This document shows positions 43,580 to 52,476 of a DNA stretch of 64,000 nucleotides, one piece after another. Made by a program: the position numbers and the translations under genes. The notes beneath the pieces are model-generated. The model saw only the letters and a program-made list of their open reading frames with translations. It had not been told where the DNA came from and did no database searches. Position 1 is the first letter of the stretch; every line of letters starts with the position of its first letter. Origin of the DNA: PALSA-1006 sp964571195 (lineage in GTDB: Bacteria > Pseudomonadota > Gammaproteobacteria > Burkholderiales > Gallionellaceae); assembly GCA_964571195.1 (NCBI GenBank), contig CAZNAD010000010.1:13805-77804 (forward strand), given 5' to 3'.

Positions 43580-44500
43580 ATGAATGGGTTGTCGATCACA
43601 TGTCGAATTTGTGGTTCAAAGAACCAGTGCGCATGCCTGTTTGCCAAAGACCTGAATCAGCAAAAGAGCCGGAGGTTGTTCTCCTATCATAGGTGTCAAG
43701 ACTGCCAAAGTATCTTTTTGCATCCTGTGCCCGATAATTTGGGCTTTTACTACGGGCAGAACTATCCGGCATATGCCGTTAAGAATTCCACGCAGCTTGA
43801 AAAAAAACTGGCGAATTTCGAGCTGGCAAAGCTAGACATTGTTCAGCGTTATGCTCCTCGCGGTACATTGCTGGAGATCGGCCCGGCTGCCGGACGCTTT
43901 CTCGCAGTGGCGAGTCGCGCGGGTTATGAAGTTAGGGCGATAGAGCAGGATGCGCAGTGTGTGAGGCATATTAAAGACATGCTCGATGTGGATGTCAGTT
44001 GTAGTGATAAACCTGGCGAGGTGTTGTCGTCCTTGGGGGCCGTTTGCGATGTAATCGTGGCATGGCATGTGATCGAACACTTGCAGGATCTGCGCGGTGT
44101 CATGGCCGCCGCTGCCGCCGCATTGCGTAAGCCTGAGGGGGTTATTATTGTCTCGGCACCTAATCCTGATTCATGGTCATTCAGGTTGTTCGGGCGGTTT
44201 TGGGTGCATCTGGATGCTCCGCGTCACTTGGCTTTGATTCCCTTATCCGCGTTGGATGGATTGATGGCAGAGCAGGGATTGGAAAGAGTAGCGTGTGTTT
44301 TTGATGATCCGGTTGGGCGCTTCTTGAACCGCATGGGCTGGCAGGCATCTCTGATGAATCTAAGCAGTGTGAAATTTGTGCGCTGGCCCTTATTGGCGAT
44401 TATTGGAAGAGTGCTGTCTATCGTCATGCGCTTGCCGGACGCTATGCAAGGGCGAGGTGCCGCTTACACCGCTATATACAAGCACAAACGCGATGTTTAA
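43580..44500 (+). CDS. SAM-dependent methyltransferase with zinc ribbon
   Basis: A 306-residue protein. An N-terminal zinc ribbon (C8, C11, C39, C42) is followed by a class I SAM domain with L-L-E-I-G-P-A-A-G-R near 98 and W-H-V-I-E-H-L near 163. A hydrophobic C-terminal segment (about 260-285) suggests membrane contact. It may methylate a lipid-linked sugar. GGAG precedes the ATG at 43580. Confidence 0.77.
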   Translation: MNGLSITCRICGSKNQCACLFAKDLNQQKSRRLFSYHRCQDCQSIFLHPVPDNLGFYYGQNYPAYAVKNSTQLEKKLANFELAKLDIVQRYAPRGTLLEIGPAAGRFLAVASRAGYEVRAIEQDAQCVRHIKDMLDVDVSCSDKPGEVLSSLGAVCDVIVAWHVIEHLQDLRGVMAAAAAALRKPEGVIIVSAPNPDSWSFRLFGRFWVHLDAPRHLALIPLSALDGLMAEQGLERVACVFDDPVGRFLNRMGWQASLMNLSSVKFVRWPLLAIIGRVLSIVMRLPDAMQGRGAAYTAIYKHKRDV

Positions 44501-44559
44501 AGCGGTAAGCTTAGTTATGCGCATGGCGCATAGGCGGCACTGCCCGCAGGTGGAGTGTC

Positions 44560-46053
44560 ATGTCGCTTAAGCGCAACATACTTGCAAACTATCTCGGGCA
44601 AGGCTGGTCTGCTGTGATGCAGCTGGCTTTCATTCCGCTGTATATCAAATATCTGGGCATGGAATCCTATGGGCTGATCGGTGTGTACGCCACGTTACAG
44701 GCGGGCTTTCTGCTGTTGGACATGGGGATGGCACCGACCCTTAATCGCGAGATGGCGCGTTATGCGGCGGGTGCCCACAGCGCCCGTTCAATTCGTGAGC
44801 TGTTGCACAGTCTGGAGCTGATCTTTGCGGGAGTCGCGGCGCTGATCATCTGCATCGTGTGGGGGGCATCCGACTGGTTTGCGCTGCATTGGGTCAAGGT
44901 TGAGAAGCTGCCGCTGGATGCGGTGAGTGATGCATTCGCCATTATGGGAGTGGTTGCGGCATTGCGTTTGGTCGAGAACGTTTACCGTGGTGCGATATTG
45001 GGTTTGCAAACGCAGGTGTGGCTCAATGCGGCAACGGCGATTCTGGCTACGTTCAGATGGCTGGGGGCAGTGGGAGTGCTGGCGTGGGTATCGCAGACTA
45101 TTGTGGCGTTTTTTATCTGGCAGGGATGTATATCCTTGCTCACGGTAGTTGTCTTTGCGCTACGCGTTCATCGCGTGATTCCTGCTGCACAGTCGGTACA
45201 TTTCTCCAAATCGGCAGTCGCGGGAGTATGGGAATTTGCGCGTGGCATGATTCTCACGATGGTGCTCGCTTTGATACTGACGCATACCGATAAGATATTG
45301 TTGTCGCGGTTGCTAAGTCTTGAGGCATTCGGTGCTTATACGCTTGCGGCAACGCTTGCGGGAGGCCTGATGTTGCTGGTGGCACCGTTGGCACAGGGTT
45401 ATTACCCGAAATTCACCGAGCTGTTGACTCGCCAGGATGAGCCGGGATTAATCCGGGTATATCATCAGGCGGCGCAGTTGATGAGCGTGATGGTCATGCC
45501 GGCGGCGCTGATATTGATGTTCTACGGCGAAACGGTGCTTTATCTATGGACTGGCGACGAGGAGTTGGCGCGCCACGCGGCTCCACTGGTGGCGTTGCTA
45601 ACTTTAGGTACTGCATTCCTTGGTTTGATGAATATTCCCTATATGTTGCAGCTGGCTTATGGTTGGTCGGTATTTGCCGCGAAAGTGAATGCCGTTGTCG
45701 TTGCGGTGCTGATCCCGGTGTTATTGTGGGTCACGCCGCGTTATGGGGCAATGGGAGCCGCGTGGGTGTGGCTGGCGATCACATTGAGTTATATTTTCGT
45801 GGTCGTTCCGTTGATGCATCGGCGGCTTTTGCCTGAAGAGAAATGGGCGTGGTACTGGCGTGATAATGCTCTCCCATCCATGGCTGCTACAGTGGTTGTT
45901 TTTGCTGGAACATGGATTGATATTGCCGATTTTTCAAAACTCGGGCAATTCCTGTTGCTGGGCATGATTGGCTTGTTGGCCTTTTTCGCGGCAGCTTGTT
46001 CGGCTCCAATTTTGCGCGGCAAAATACTTAGAATTGTCGTTAGGGGAATATGA
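44560..46053 (+). CDS. wzx: Wzx-like oligosaccharide flippase
   Basis: A 497-residue polytopic protein with about 12-14 membrane helices, matching the polysaccharide-transport MOP superfamily. It starts S-L-K-R-N-I-L-A-N-Y and has G-M-A-P-T-L-N-R-E in the first loop, typical of Wzx. It would flip undecaprenyl-linked O units to the periplasm. It ends 3 bases from a convergent gene. Confidence 0.84.
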   Translation: MSLKRNILANYLGQGWSAVMQLAFIPLYIKYLGMESYGLIGVYATLQAGFLLLDMGMAPTLNREMARYAAGAHSARSIRELLHSLELIFAGVAALIICIVWGASDWFALHWVKVEKLPLDAVSDAFAIMGVVAALRLVENVYRGAILGLQTQVWLNAATAILATFRWLGAVGVLAWVSQTIVAFFIWQGCISLLTVVVFALRVHRVIPAAQSVHFSKSAVAGVWEFARGMILTMVLALILTHTDKILLSRLLSLEAFGAYTLAATLAGGLMLLVAPLAQGYYPKFTELLTRQDEPGLIRVYHQAAQLMSVMVMPAALILMFYGETVLYLWTGDEELARHAAPLVALLTLGTAFLGLMNIPYMLQLAYGWSVFAAKVNAVVVAVLIPVLLWVTPRYGAMGAAWVWLAITLSYIFVVVPLMHRRLLPEEKWAWYWRDNALPSMAATVVVFAGTWIDIADFSKLGQFLLLGMIGLLAFFAAACSAPILRGKILRIVVRGI

Positions 46054-46056
46054 GTG

Positions 46057-48168
46057 TCATGGCAGGGTGAGGCGAGCCCCGCTCTTTGGGCGATTTGTAT
46101 CATCCAGTTGAAAGCCCAAGTTAAGCCCGTTAACTTCCTCAAAGGCCACAATGCTGCGTTGTCCGCACAAAATTGCTTGCCTATCGCAGCCGATCTTGAA
46201 GCCAACAACCTTGCTTGGGCTCGAAAGAGCTTCGTTTAAGTAGTCATGATAACCCTGCTGACTCCAGATGGCTTTGAAGTCGGCACTCTTAAGAAGTAGC
46301 GGACTGATGAGAAAACCGGTAGCTGCCATTTGTGGAATGAATTTATAGTTCTTGCACTCGCCATTCTTGAATGTAAGTTCAATAAAATACTGAGAAGGCT
46401 TATAAACGAATCCCACGAACTGTGCGAGGAGACTTTCCTCTACTTTGATCCGAAGCCAGGTCGGTTTTGATGATTGCGGGACATCTATCCATTTTCCTAT
46501 TTCGTATTCATGCCGCGATATCGGGGTGAGTGATAATGCCTCTTTGGGAAGGCTTCGATGCAGAAGTAGACTTCCTTTTTCGGAGCCAGCGATTTTATAG
46601 CGCTGCAGGATCTCCAACTTTGCTAGGGAATCGTCCTGTGCTACGAGCCGGTTATCCACGGTGTGGAGATCAAACAACAGATACGGGGGAGCTCGGCTCT
46701 CGTCCTGTAGAAAAGAGGCGTCGGCACGCATGATGCCATCGTTCCATGAGGCGAAAGAGATTGTGGAAGGCATCGAAACGTAATTAAAGTAGTTATATAA
46801 CATCCGCGCCGGATACATGCCGAAATAGCCTATCCGCTGTGTTTTTACCAAGGCTTGTGTCTCGGGCAGTTGCATTGAGGCGCGTCTCTTCTCGGTTTCT
46901 GTGGCAAGCTCAATGAATAGTGCGCGTAGATTCACAATTCCCCATAGATTGTTGCTGATCTTGCTGTAGGTTGACCAAATCACTGAATTGGGATTGGGGG
47001 AGGCAAGGCCGAAGCTAAGAAGTGCCAGGAAAAGAGTAAAGGCACCAACAGGAGCAGATATCTTTACAGGCAAATTGAGGGGGTGATTGATCGTGGAGCT
47101 AAAAGCGCTCTCGTTTCGGAAGAGTGTCCAGATGTTGCTTATTAGGACATATCCAAAGAAGATGATGACATGAGCGTCAGCTCTGACGAAGCCGTGTTTC
47201 CATACGACAAAAAGTATGAATAGTTCAGTGATAGATAAAAGAATTTGTCGTCCAAAATAGGGGAGGTCGTGGCGCGTATTGCGAATGCTGCACAGAATTC
47301 TCCAATATATTGGAAGTTCGCAGCAGATAAGAATGCTTAGTCCAGAAATAGTGATACTAACAGGCTCGAATACGGTCATCGCCTGATTGTATCCATTTGA
47401 AAAGGATGCCGTGGCGCGCACGAATTCCGGGAAGAGAGCAGGGGACTGACCACTGGCAATCCAGATCACCATTATGGACGCGGCGAATCCTGCGGTTGCG
47501 GTTGCGGCATAGATAAAACGGCGAGAAATGATACAACCCAAGACAAAAGTGGTGACGATAAGTAGCGCGATAAAAAAACAGGTGCCTTTGGTTAGGGCCA
47601 GTAGTGCCAAGGTGATGATGGCGGGAATGGTGACTTGGGGTCTTATGGCAAAGGTTAACTGGTGGGATAGCAGCAAGAGCAGCACGTAGAACATCACATC
47701 ACCTGCACTGAATAATCCTGCACAGACGAGAAAGGGGATTCTTAGGGTACTGGGTAGATGCTTTGATCGAGTCCAGAGAAGGAATACGAGATAGCTGGTC
47801 AAAAATACATTGATCAGGAGTTTTACCTCATCAAGAATACCTGTGTAGATGAGCGGATAGCTGAGGAATCCAAGCGGTCCGACGTTTTGGATGATGTCTT
47901 TCCCATAAGCGAAGCCATGTAAAGTCCAATATTCGATGGCAGCTTGGCTTCCCGCATCATGATTGTCGGCGACCCCATATGTCGGCAACTGTAGAATGGC
48001 GAGAAAAAGTAGCGCGACGAATATCAGCTGGTGGGGGCGGGAAGGGAATATCTTTGGTCGAAAAAGCATATCAATAGCACTTGTTCGTTTGCCTGATGAG
48101 CAAGCGCACCGCTTGAAATAACGGGACGGAGTGTACCAGAAAAGAAAACGCGAATTCTTTGGAGCCAT
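46057..48168 (-). CDS. Large polytopic membrane protein of unknown function
   Basis: A 703-residue protein on the opposite strand, with about 10-11 membrane helices in the first 400 residues and a large soluble C-terminal part (about 420-703). An early G-V-A-D-N-H-D-A-G near 67 lies in a periplasmic loop, the position of the acidic site in GT-C glycosyltransferases. The codon usage looks AT-richer than flanking genes. An in-frame ATG at 48069 is an alternative start; neither has a good ribosome site. Confidence 0.62.
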   Translation of the reverse strand: MAPKNSRFLFWYTPSRYFKRCACSSGKRTSAIDMLFRPKIFPSRPHQLIFVALLFLAILQLPTYGVADNHDAGSQAAIEYWTLHGFAYGKDIIQNVGPLGFLSYPLIYTGILDEVKLLINVFLTSYLVFLLWTRSKHLPSTLRIPFLVCAGLFSAGDVMFYVLLLLLSHQLTFAIRPQVTIPAIITLALLALTKGTCFFIALLIVTTFVLGCIISRRFIYAATATAGFAASIMVIWIASGQSPALFPEFVRATASFSNGYNQAMTVFEPVSITISGLSILICCELPIYWRILCSIRNTRHDLPYFGRQILLSITELFILFVVWKHGFVRADAHVIIFFGYVLISNIWTLFRNESAFSSTINHPLNLPVKISAPVGAFTLFLALLSFGLASPNPNSVIWSTYSKISNNLWGIVNLRALFIELATETEKRRASMQLPETQALVKTQRIGYFGMYPARMLYNYFNYVSMPSTISFASWNDGIMRADASFLQDESRAPPYLLFDLHTVDNRLVAQDDSLAKLEILQRYKIAGSEKGSLLLHRSLPKEALSLTPISRHEYEIGKWIDVPQSSKPTWLRIKVEESLLAQFVGFVYKPSQYFIELTFKNGECKNYKFIPQMAATGFLISPLLLKSADFKAIWSQQGYHDYLNEALSSPSKVVGFKIGCDRQAILCGQRSIVAFEEVNGLNLGFQLDDTNRPKSGARLTLP

Positions 48169-48275
48169 CTTGATGATAGAATGCTCTAAGTTTTAGAACG
48201 AAATTAACAAGTTAAGATTTTTGGCGGTGGTTTGTGTGTGTGGTTTTGGTTTGAATGGATGATTGAGGAGATGAT

Positions 48276-48671
48276 ATGAGCCAACATACTGATCAAAATG
48301 ACGAATTGAAGGAGTTTGTCTCTGGGGTGGCGGCTTTTTTAAGGACTGAAGGTGGGAAGTTCTTGCTGAAGACGGTCATCGTCGTTGTGGCGATTTTGGT
48401 TATCGTTCCCGATTTTTCGCAATTAAAAGCACTAGAGACGGAAAAAAACAAGTTGATAGCGATTGGCTTTGTGCAAAATCCGCGTGTCCTATGGAAGATG
48501 TCGGAGATGGAAGAAAGTGAGCAGAAGTTCAATCGTGCGATTCGTGATATGGAAATTGCAATGGGTTTGTTGGAAATGCACGGAGCTAACCCGGCGGTTG
48601 TCCGGGTTTATCAAGAGCGCCTCGATTCCCTGATCAGTAAATCTAACGAGATGGATCAGCCGAGACCATGA
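48276..48671 (+). CDS. Small membrane protein of unknown function
   Basis: A 131-residue protein with one helix (about 30-48, F-L-L-K-T-V-I-V-V-V-A) and a charged coiled tail with L-E-M-H-G. GAGGAG stands 6 bases before the ATG. No family is recognised; it lies between the large membrane protein and glycosyltransferase genes. Confidence 0.65.
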   Translation: MSQHTDQNDELKEFVSGVAAFLRTEGGKFLLKTVIVVVAILVIVPDFSQLKALETEKNKLIAIGFVQNPRVLWKMSEMEESEQKFNRAIRDMEIAMGLLEMHGANPAVVRVYQERLDSLISKSNEMDQPRP

Positions 48672-48813
48672 AAATTTTTCTGACCAAACTATTTCCCCAA
48701 GTTCGGCATTCTTTTGAGGCTGGGGAGGGAGCTTGCTTAATCGCTGGAGTCGGCGTTCCAACTTTGGGGCGAACGATGGATATTTCGATTCGGGGCATCA
48801 TTCAGTGTTAGAG

Positions 48814-49749
48814 ATGGATACGCCTAGGGTGAGTGTATGTATTCCCGCATACAATGCCGCAGCTTATCTTCGGGAAGCGATGGTGTCCGTCTTGGAGCAA
48901 AGTTATCGTGATTTTGAGATTGTGGTCGTGGATAACTGCTCTACGGATCAAACGGCTACCATTGTCGATCAGATATCGAAAGACAGTAATGGTTGCGTTC
49001 GATATTTCAAGAATGAAAACAATATCGGCCTAGTGCCGAACTTGAACAGATGTCTGACACATGCACGAGGACAGTACATCAAGTTTTTGTGTGCCGATGA
49101 CATGTTGTTACCGGGATGTATTGAGACGATGGTGGCGAGTTTGGAAGCCAACCCCTCGGTGACATTGGTGGCTTGTGCGCGTCAGCTTGTTGATGCGGGC
49201 GGGTACAAGCTTGGAGTCAGGCAATATGCATCTGATGATATCTTGGTGCGGGGAGATCGGGTCATCACAAGGTGCTTGTTCGGCGGTAATTATATCGGCG
49301 AGCCGAGTGCAGTGATGTTCAGGCGTGCTGATGTGGAAAGGGGATTTCGTGAGGATATGCCGCAGCTATCGGATATCGATATGTGGTTCCAGCTGTTGGA
49401 GAAGGGGGACTTTCTCGGTCTGGCGGAGCCGTTTTGTGCCTTTCGCTCCCATTCAGCACAGATGACGCATGCTAATGTCAAATTGGGAATGATCGTCGAA
49501 GACAATGTAAGGCTGTTTGACGCATATTCACACAAGCCGTATGTGGAAAAGACGTTCTTATTGGTTTGGCGGTATAGGTTCTTAATGACATACCGGGTGT
49601 GGGTATCTAGAGCGGCCATCAAGGATGAGCGGCGGAAAGTGATACTGGGACGTTATGCGAGTCCGATGTTGTATCGTTGCATGCCTTTGCTTGGATACCT
49701 ATTGCGATTACAGCGGCAGCTCACGGGGGCGGATAAGATCAATTGTTAA
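48814..49749 (+). CDS. Glycosyltransferase family 2 protein
   Basis: A 311-residue GT-A enzyme. It has V-S-V-C-I-P-A-Y-N-A near the start, V-V-D-N-C-S-T-D near 42 and C-A-D-D-M near 90 as the metal site. It likely adds a sugar to the lipid-linked O unit. The longer frame from 48733 lacks the family N-terminus. It overlaps the next gene by 7 bases. Confidence 0.85.
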   Translation: MDTPRVSVCIPAYNAAAYLREAMVSVLEQSYRDFEIVVVDNCSTDQTATIVDQISKDSNGCVRYFKNENNIGLVPNLNRCLTHARGQYIKFLCADDMLLPGCIETMVASLEANPSVTLVACARQLVDAGGYKLGVRQYASDDILVRGDRVITRCLFGGNYIGEPSAVMFRRADVERGFREDMPQLSDIDMWFQLLEKGDFLGLAEPFCAFRSHSAQMTHANVKLGMIVEDNVRLFDAYSHKPYVEKTFLLVWRYRFLMTYRVWVSRAAIKDERRKVILGRYASPMLYRCMPLLGYLLRLQRQLTGADKINC

Positions 49750-50561
49750 ACGCAGAATTATTGCCGAGTGGGGGGCGAACAATCTCTATTTCGATTGTTA
49801 GTCACGGCCAGTCCGATTTGGTGAGACGTCTATTGTCCGATATCGAGAGGTGCTGTGAAACTTACTCTATCGAAGTATTGCTTACGATCAATTTGCCGGA
49901 GGAGATTGCTTTTGCAGAGCGGCGATATCCTTTTCTGCTCCGAATCATTCGTAATTCGCGACCGCAAGGTTTCGGAGCCAATCACAATCAGGCTTTTGCA
50001 CAAGCTGCGGGAGAGTTCTTTTGTGTTATGAATCCGGATATCAGGTTCGAGCGGGATCCATTCCCGTCGCTGTTGTGGTGTTTGCAGGATGCTGAGATCG
50101 GCGTGGCCGCGCCCCTTGTGCTTGGCGAGGATGGGGGTATAGAAGATAGCGCGCGCCGGTTCCCGACGCCATTCAAGATATTGTGCAAGGCTGTGGGCGG
50201 ATGCAAGGGGGGGGATTATTCTGTGCGCGAGGGGGTATTGTTGCCGGATTGGATTGGCGGAATGTTCATGTTGTTTGTACATGCGACATTTGCCAAGATG
50301 CGGGGCTTCGACGAGCGCTATTTTCTATATTACGAGGATGTCGATTTGTGTGCCCGTTTGAAATTGAGTGGTTATCGTGTGTTGTTGTGTGCGGATGCAA
50401 GGGTAGTGCATTTGGCTCGCCGCGACAGTCATCGGAATCTTAAATTTTTGAAATGGCATATGACGAGCATGATGAGGTTTTTTTGTTCCCGGCCTTTTTG
50501 GGCGATCAGTCTGTTGCGCCTCAGAAGGACGCTCTTGATGATTGGGCAGACTGAGAAATGA
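49743..50561 (+). CDS. Glycosyltransferase family 2, rhamnosyltransferase-like
   Basis: A 272-residue GT-A protein with I-S-I-V-S-H-G-Q near 17, N-P-D-I-R-F near 97, and the pattern F-L-Y-Y-E-D-V-D-L-C near 196 common to rhamnosyltransferases. The start is probably the TTG at 49743, since no ATG precedes the motif; TTG 49761 is also possible. It overlaps its neighbour and is followed by an ATGA-linked epimerase gene. Confidence 0.8.
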   Translation: MLNAELLPSGGRTISISIVSHGQSDLVRRLLSDIERCCETYSIEVLLTINLPEEIAFAERRYPFLLRIIRNSRPQGFGANHNQAFAQAAGEFFCVMNPDIRFERDPFPSLLWCLQDAEIGVAAPLVLGEDGGIEDSARRFPTPFKILCKAVGGCKGGDYSVREGVLLPDWIGGMFMLFVHATFAKMRGFDERYFLYYEDVDLCARLKLSGYRVLLCADARVVHLARRDSHRNLKFLKWHMTSMMRFFCSRPFWAISLLRLRRTLLMIGQTEK

Positions 50562-51505
50562 ATTTTTTGATCACAGGTGCAGATGGCTTTGTGGGTAAAA
50601 AATTGTCTTTGGCGTTGTTGGGCCGGGGGTATGCTGCGCGTTCCGCCGTGCGCTCTGCGCGTTCGGCTTTAGGAAACGTAACGGTGGTAGGTTCTATTGA
50701 TAAGGACACTGACTGGTTCGCAGCATTGCAGGGAGTGGATGTGGTAATTCATCTCGCTGCTCGTGTGCATGTCATGCATGATGATGCGGGTGATCCGCTG
50801 GAGGCATTCCGGCGGGTAAATGTCGAGGGGACCAAGCGTTTGGCTAGTTCTGCCGCCCAGTGCGGGGTAAAGCGTCTGGTCTATGTCAGTTCCGTTAAAG
50901 TGAATGGCGAGGCTACACACGGAAACAAGGCATTCACCGAATCGGGGCTAGCGCTGCCGAAAGATCCCTACGGAATATCCAAATGGGAGGCGGAGCAGGC
51001 TTTGCAGCATGTGGCGCAGGAGACCGGTCTAGAGGTCGTAGTCGTGCGGCCGCCGTTGGTCTACGGTTCTGAGGTGCGGGGGAATTTCGCCCAGATGTTG
51101 GTTGCCTTGGCGGAAGGGATACCCTTGCCGCTGGCCTCGGTGCAGAATTTACGTAGTTTGATTTATGTGGGAAATCTGATTGACGCGTTGATTGTTTGTG
51201 CGACCCATCCGGGGGCAGCGGGTCAGACTTATTTGGTCAGCGACGGAGAAGATGTGTCCACGCCTCGACTATTGAGCCTTTTGGGCGACGGGATCGGCTG
51301 TTCGGCCAGATTGTTTGCATGTCCCCCTGTCTTGTTGAAACTGGCTGGGCGTATTATTGGCAAATCGCATCAGATCAGGCGCCTTCTGGAATCATTGCGT
51401 GTCGACAGTGGTAAAATCCGCCGCGAATTAAACTGGACTCCCCCGTACACTTTGCAGCAGGGGCTTGAAGAGACTGCTGAGTGGTATCGAAACACATATC
51501 TATGA
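50558..51505 (+). CDS. NAD-dependent sugar epimerase/dehydratase
   Basis: A 315-residue extended SDR with G-A-D-G-F-V-G (7-13), V-Y-V-S-S near 108 and Y-G-I-S-K near 133-137. Genes of this type directly before a WbpL-like transferase commonly make the GalNAc or fucosamine sugar that starts the O unit. It overlaps its neighbours by ATGA on both sides. Confidence 0.86.
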   Translation: MNFLITGADGFVGKKLSLALLGRGYAARSAVRSARSALGNVTVVGSIDKDTDWFAALQGVDVVIHLAARVHVMHDDAGDPLEAFRRVNVEGTKRLASSAAQCGVKRLVYVSSVKVNGEATHGNKAFTESGLALPKDPYGISKWEAEQALQHVAQETGLEVVVVRPPLVYGSEVRGNFAQMLVALAEGIPLPLASVQNLRSLIYVGNLIDALIVCATHPGAAGQTYLVSDGEDVSTPRLLSLLGDGIGCSARLFACPPVLLKLAGRIIGKSHQIRRLLESLRVDSGKIRRELNWTPPYTLQQGLEETAEWYRNTYL

Positions 51506-52476
51506 GTCACTATTCCCCTGTTGTCGCCGCACTGGTGACTTTGCTGCTGACCGTTATCATCCTGCGTGGCAAATTAAGCCAAGGCGCTCTGGATATTCCC
51601 AATGAGCGTTCTTTGCATCAAAAACCAATCCCGCGTGTAGGCGGTGTCGCATTGATGTCAGGATTGTTGTCCGGTTGGGGGCTAATGTCGCATGTATTGA
51701 AGTGGTGGATTGTATTGCCTTTGCTGGCGGTTTTCTTCATATCGTTGTTGGATGACATATATCACTTGACTGTGAGGACGCGCTTATCTATCCATGTTGG
51801 CGCGGCGGTGGTTTTGGTGGCGGGAAGCGGCCTATTCATGCAGCAGGGGTTGTTTGCGCTGGTAGTGGTGGTGCTGACGGTATGGATGATCAATCTGTAT
51901 AACTTCATGGACGGTTCGGATGGATTGGCCGGGGGTATGGCGTTATTCGGTTTTTCATTTTACGGTTTTGCCGCATTGATCGCGCATGACGATACGCTGG
52001 CAATGTTGAATTTTTCGATAGGCGCGGCGGCACTAGGGTTTCTTTATAACAATTTTTATCCGGCGAAGATATTCATGGGGGATGCGGGATCTATCCCGCT
52101 AGGATTTCTAGTTGCCGGTATGGGCTTGTGGGGGTGGCAGAGAGAGGTTTGGCCCGCTTGGTTCCCCGTACTGGTGTTCTCCCCATTTATCGTGGATGCT
52201 AGTGTGACACTTACAAGACGGGCATTGCGTGGTGTGCGTATTAGTGAGGCGCATCGCGAGCATTATTACCAGCGCGCGATACAGCTCGGCTGGGGGCATC
52301 TCAAGGTCGCATTGTTAGAATATTTGCTGATGCTGGCGGTTGGAGTGTCTGCTTTGTTCGCATTGGAGCAGACGTTGCCATGGAAATTATTGTTGGCGTG
52401 GGGCGGCATTTACGCCGGATTGATGCTGATGCTGGATATTTGCTGGAACAAGGCAAAGCGGGCACAAGATGCTTAA
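51502..52476 (+). CDS. Undecaprenyl-phosphate sugar-1-phosphate transferase (WecA/WbpL type)
   Basis: A 324-residue polytopic enzyme that starts O-unit synthesis by moving a HexNAc-1-phosphate to undecaprenyl phosphate. It has D-D-I-Y-H near 83, N-F-M-D-G-S-D-G near 134, and F-M-G-D-A-G-S near 191, all on cytoplasmic loops. The ATG at 51502 overlaps the previous stop (ATGA). Confidence 0.92.
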   Translation: MSHYSPVVAALVTLLLTVIILRGKLSQGALDIPNERSLHQKPIPRVGGVALMSGLLSGWGLMSHVLKWWIVLPLLAVFFISLLDDIYHLTVRTRLSIHVGAAVVLVAGSGLFMQQGLFALVVVVLTVWMINLYNFMDGSDGLAGGMALFGFSFYGFAALIAHDDTLAMLNFSIGAAALGFLYNNFYPAKIFMGDAGSIPLGFLVAGMGLWGWQREVWPAWFPVLVFSPFIVDASVTLTRRALRGVRISEAHREHYYQRAIQLGWGHLKVALLEYLLMLAVGVSALFALEQTLPWKLLLAWGGIYAGLMLMLDICWNKAKRAQDA

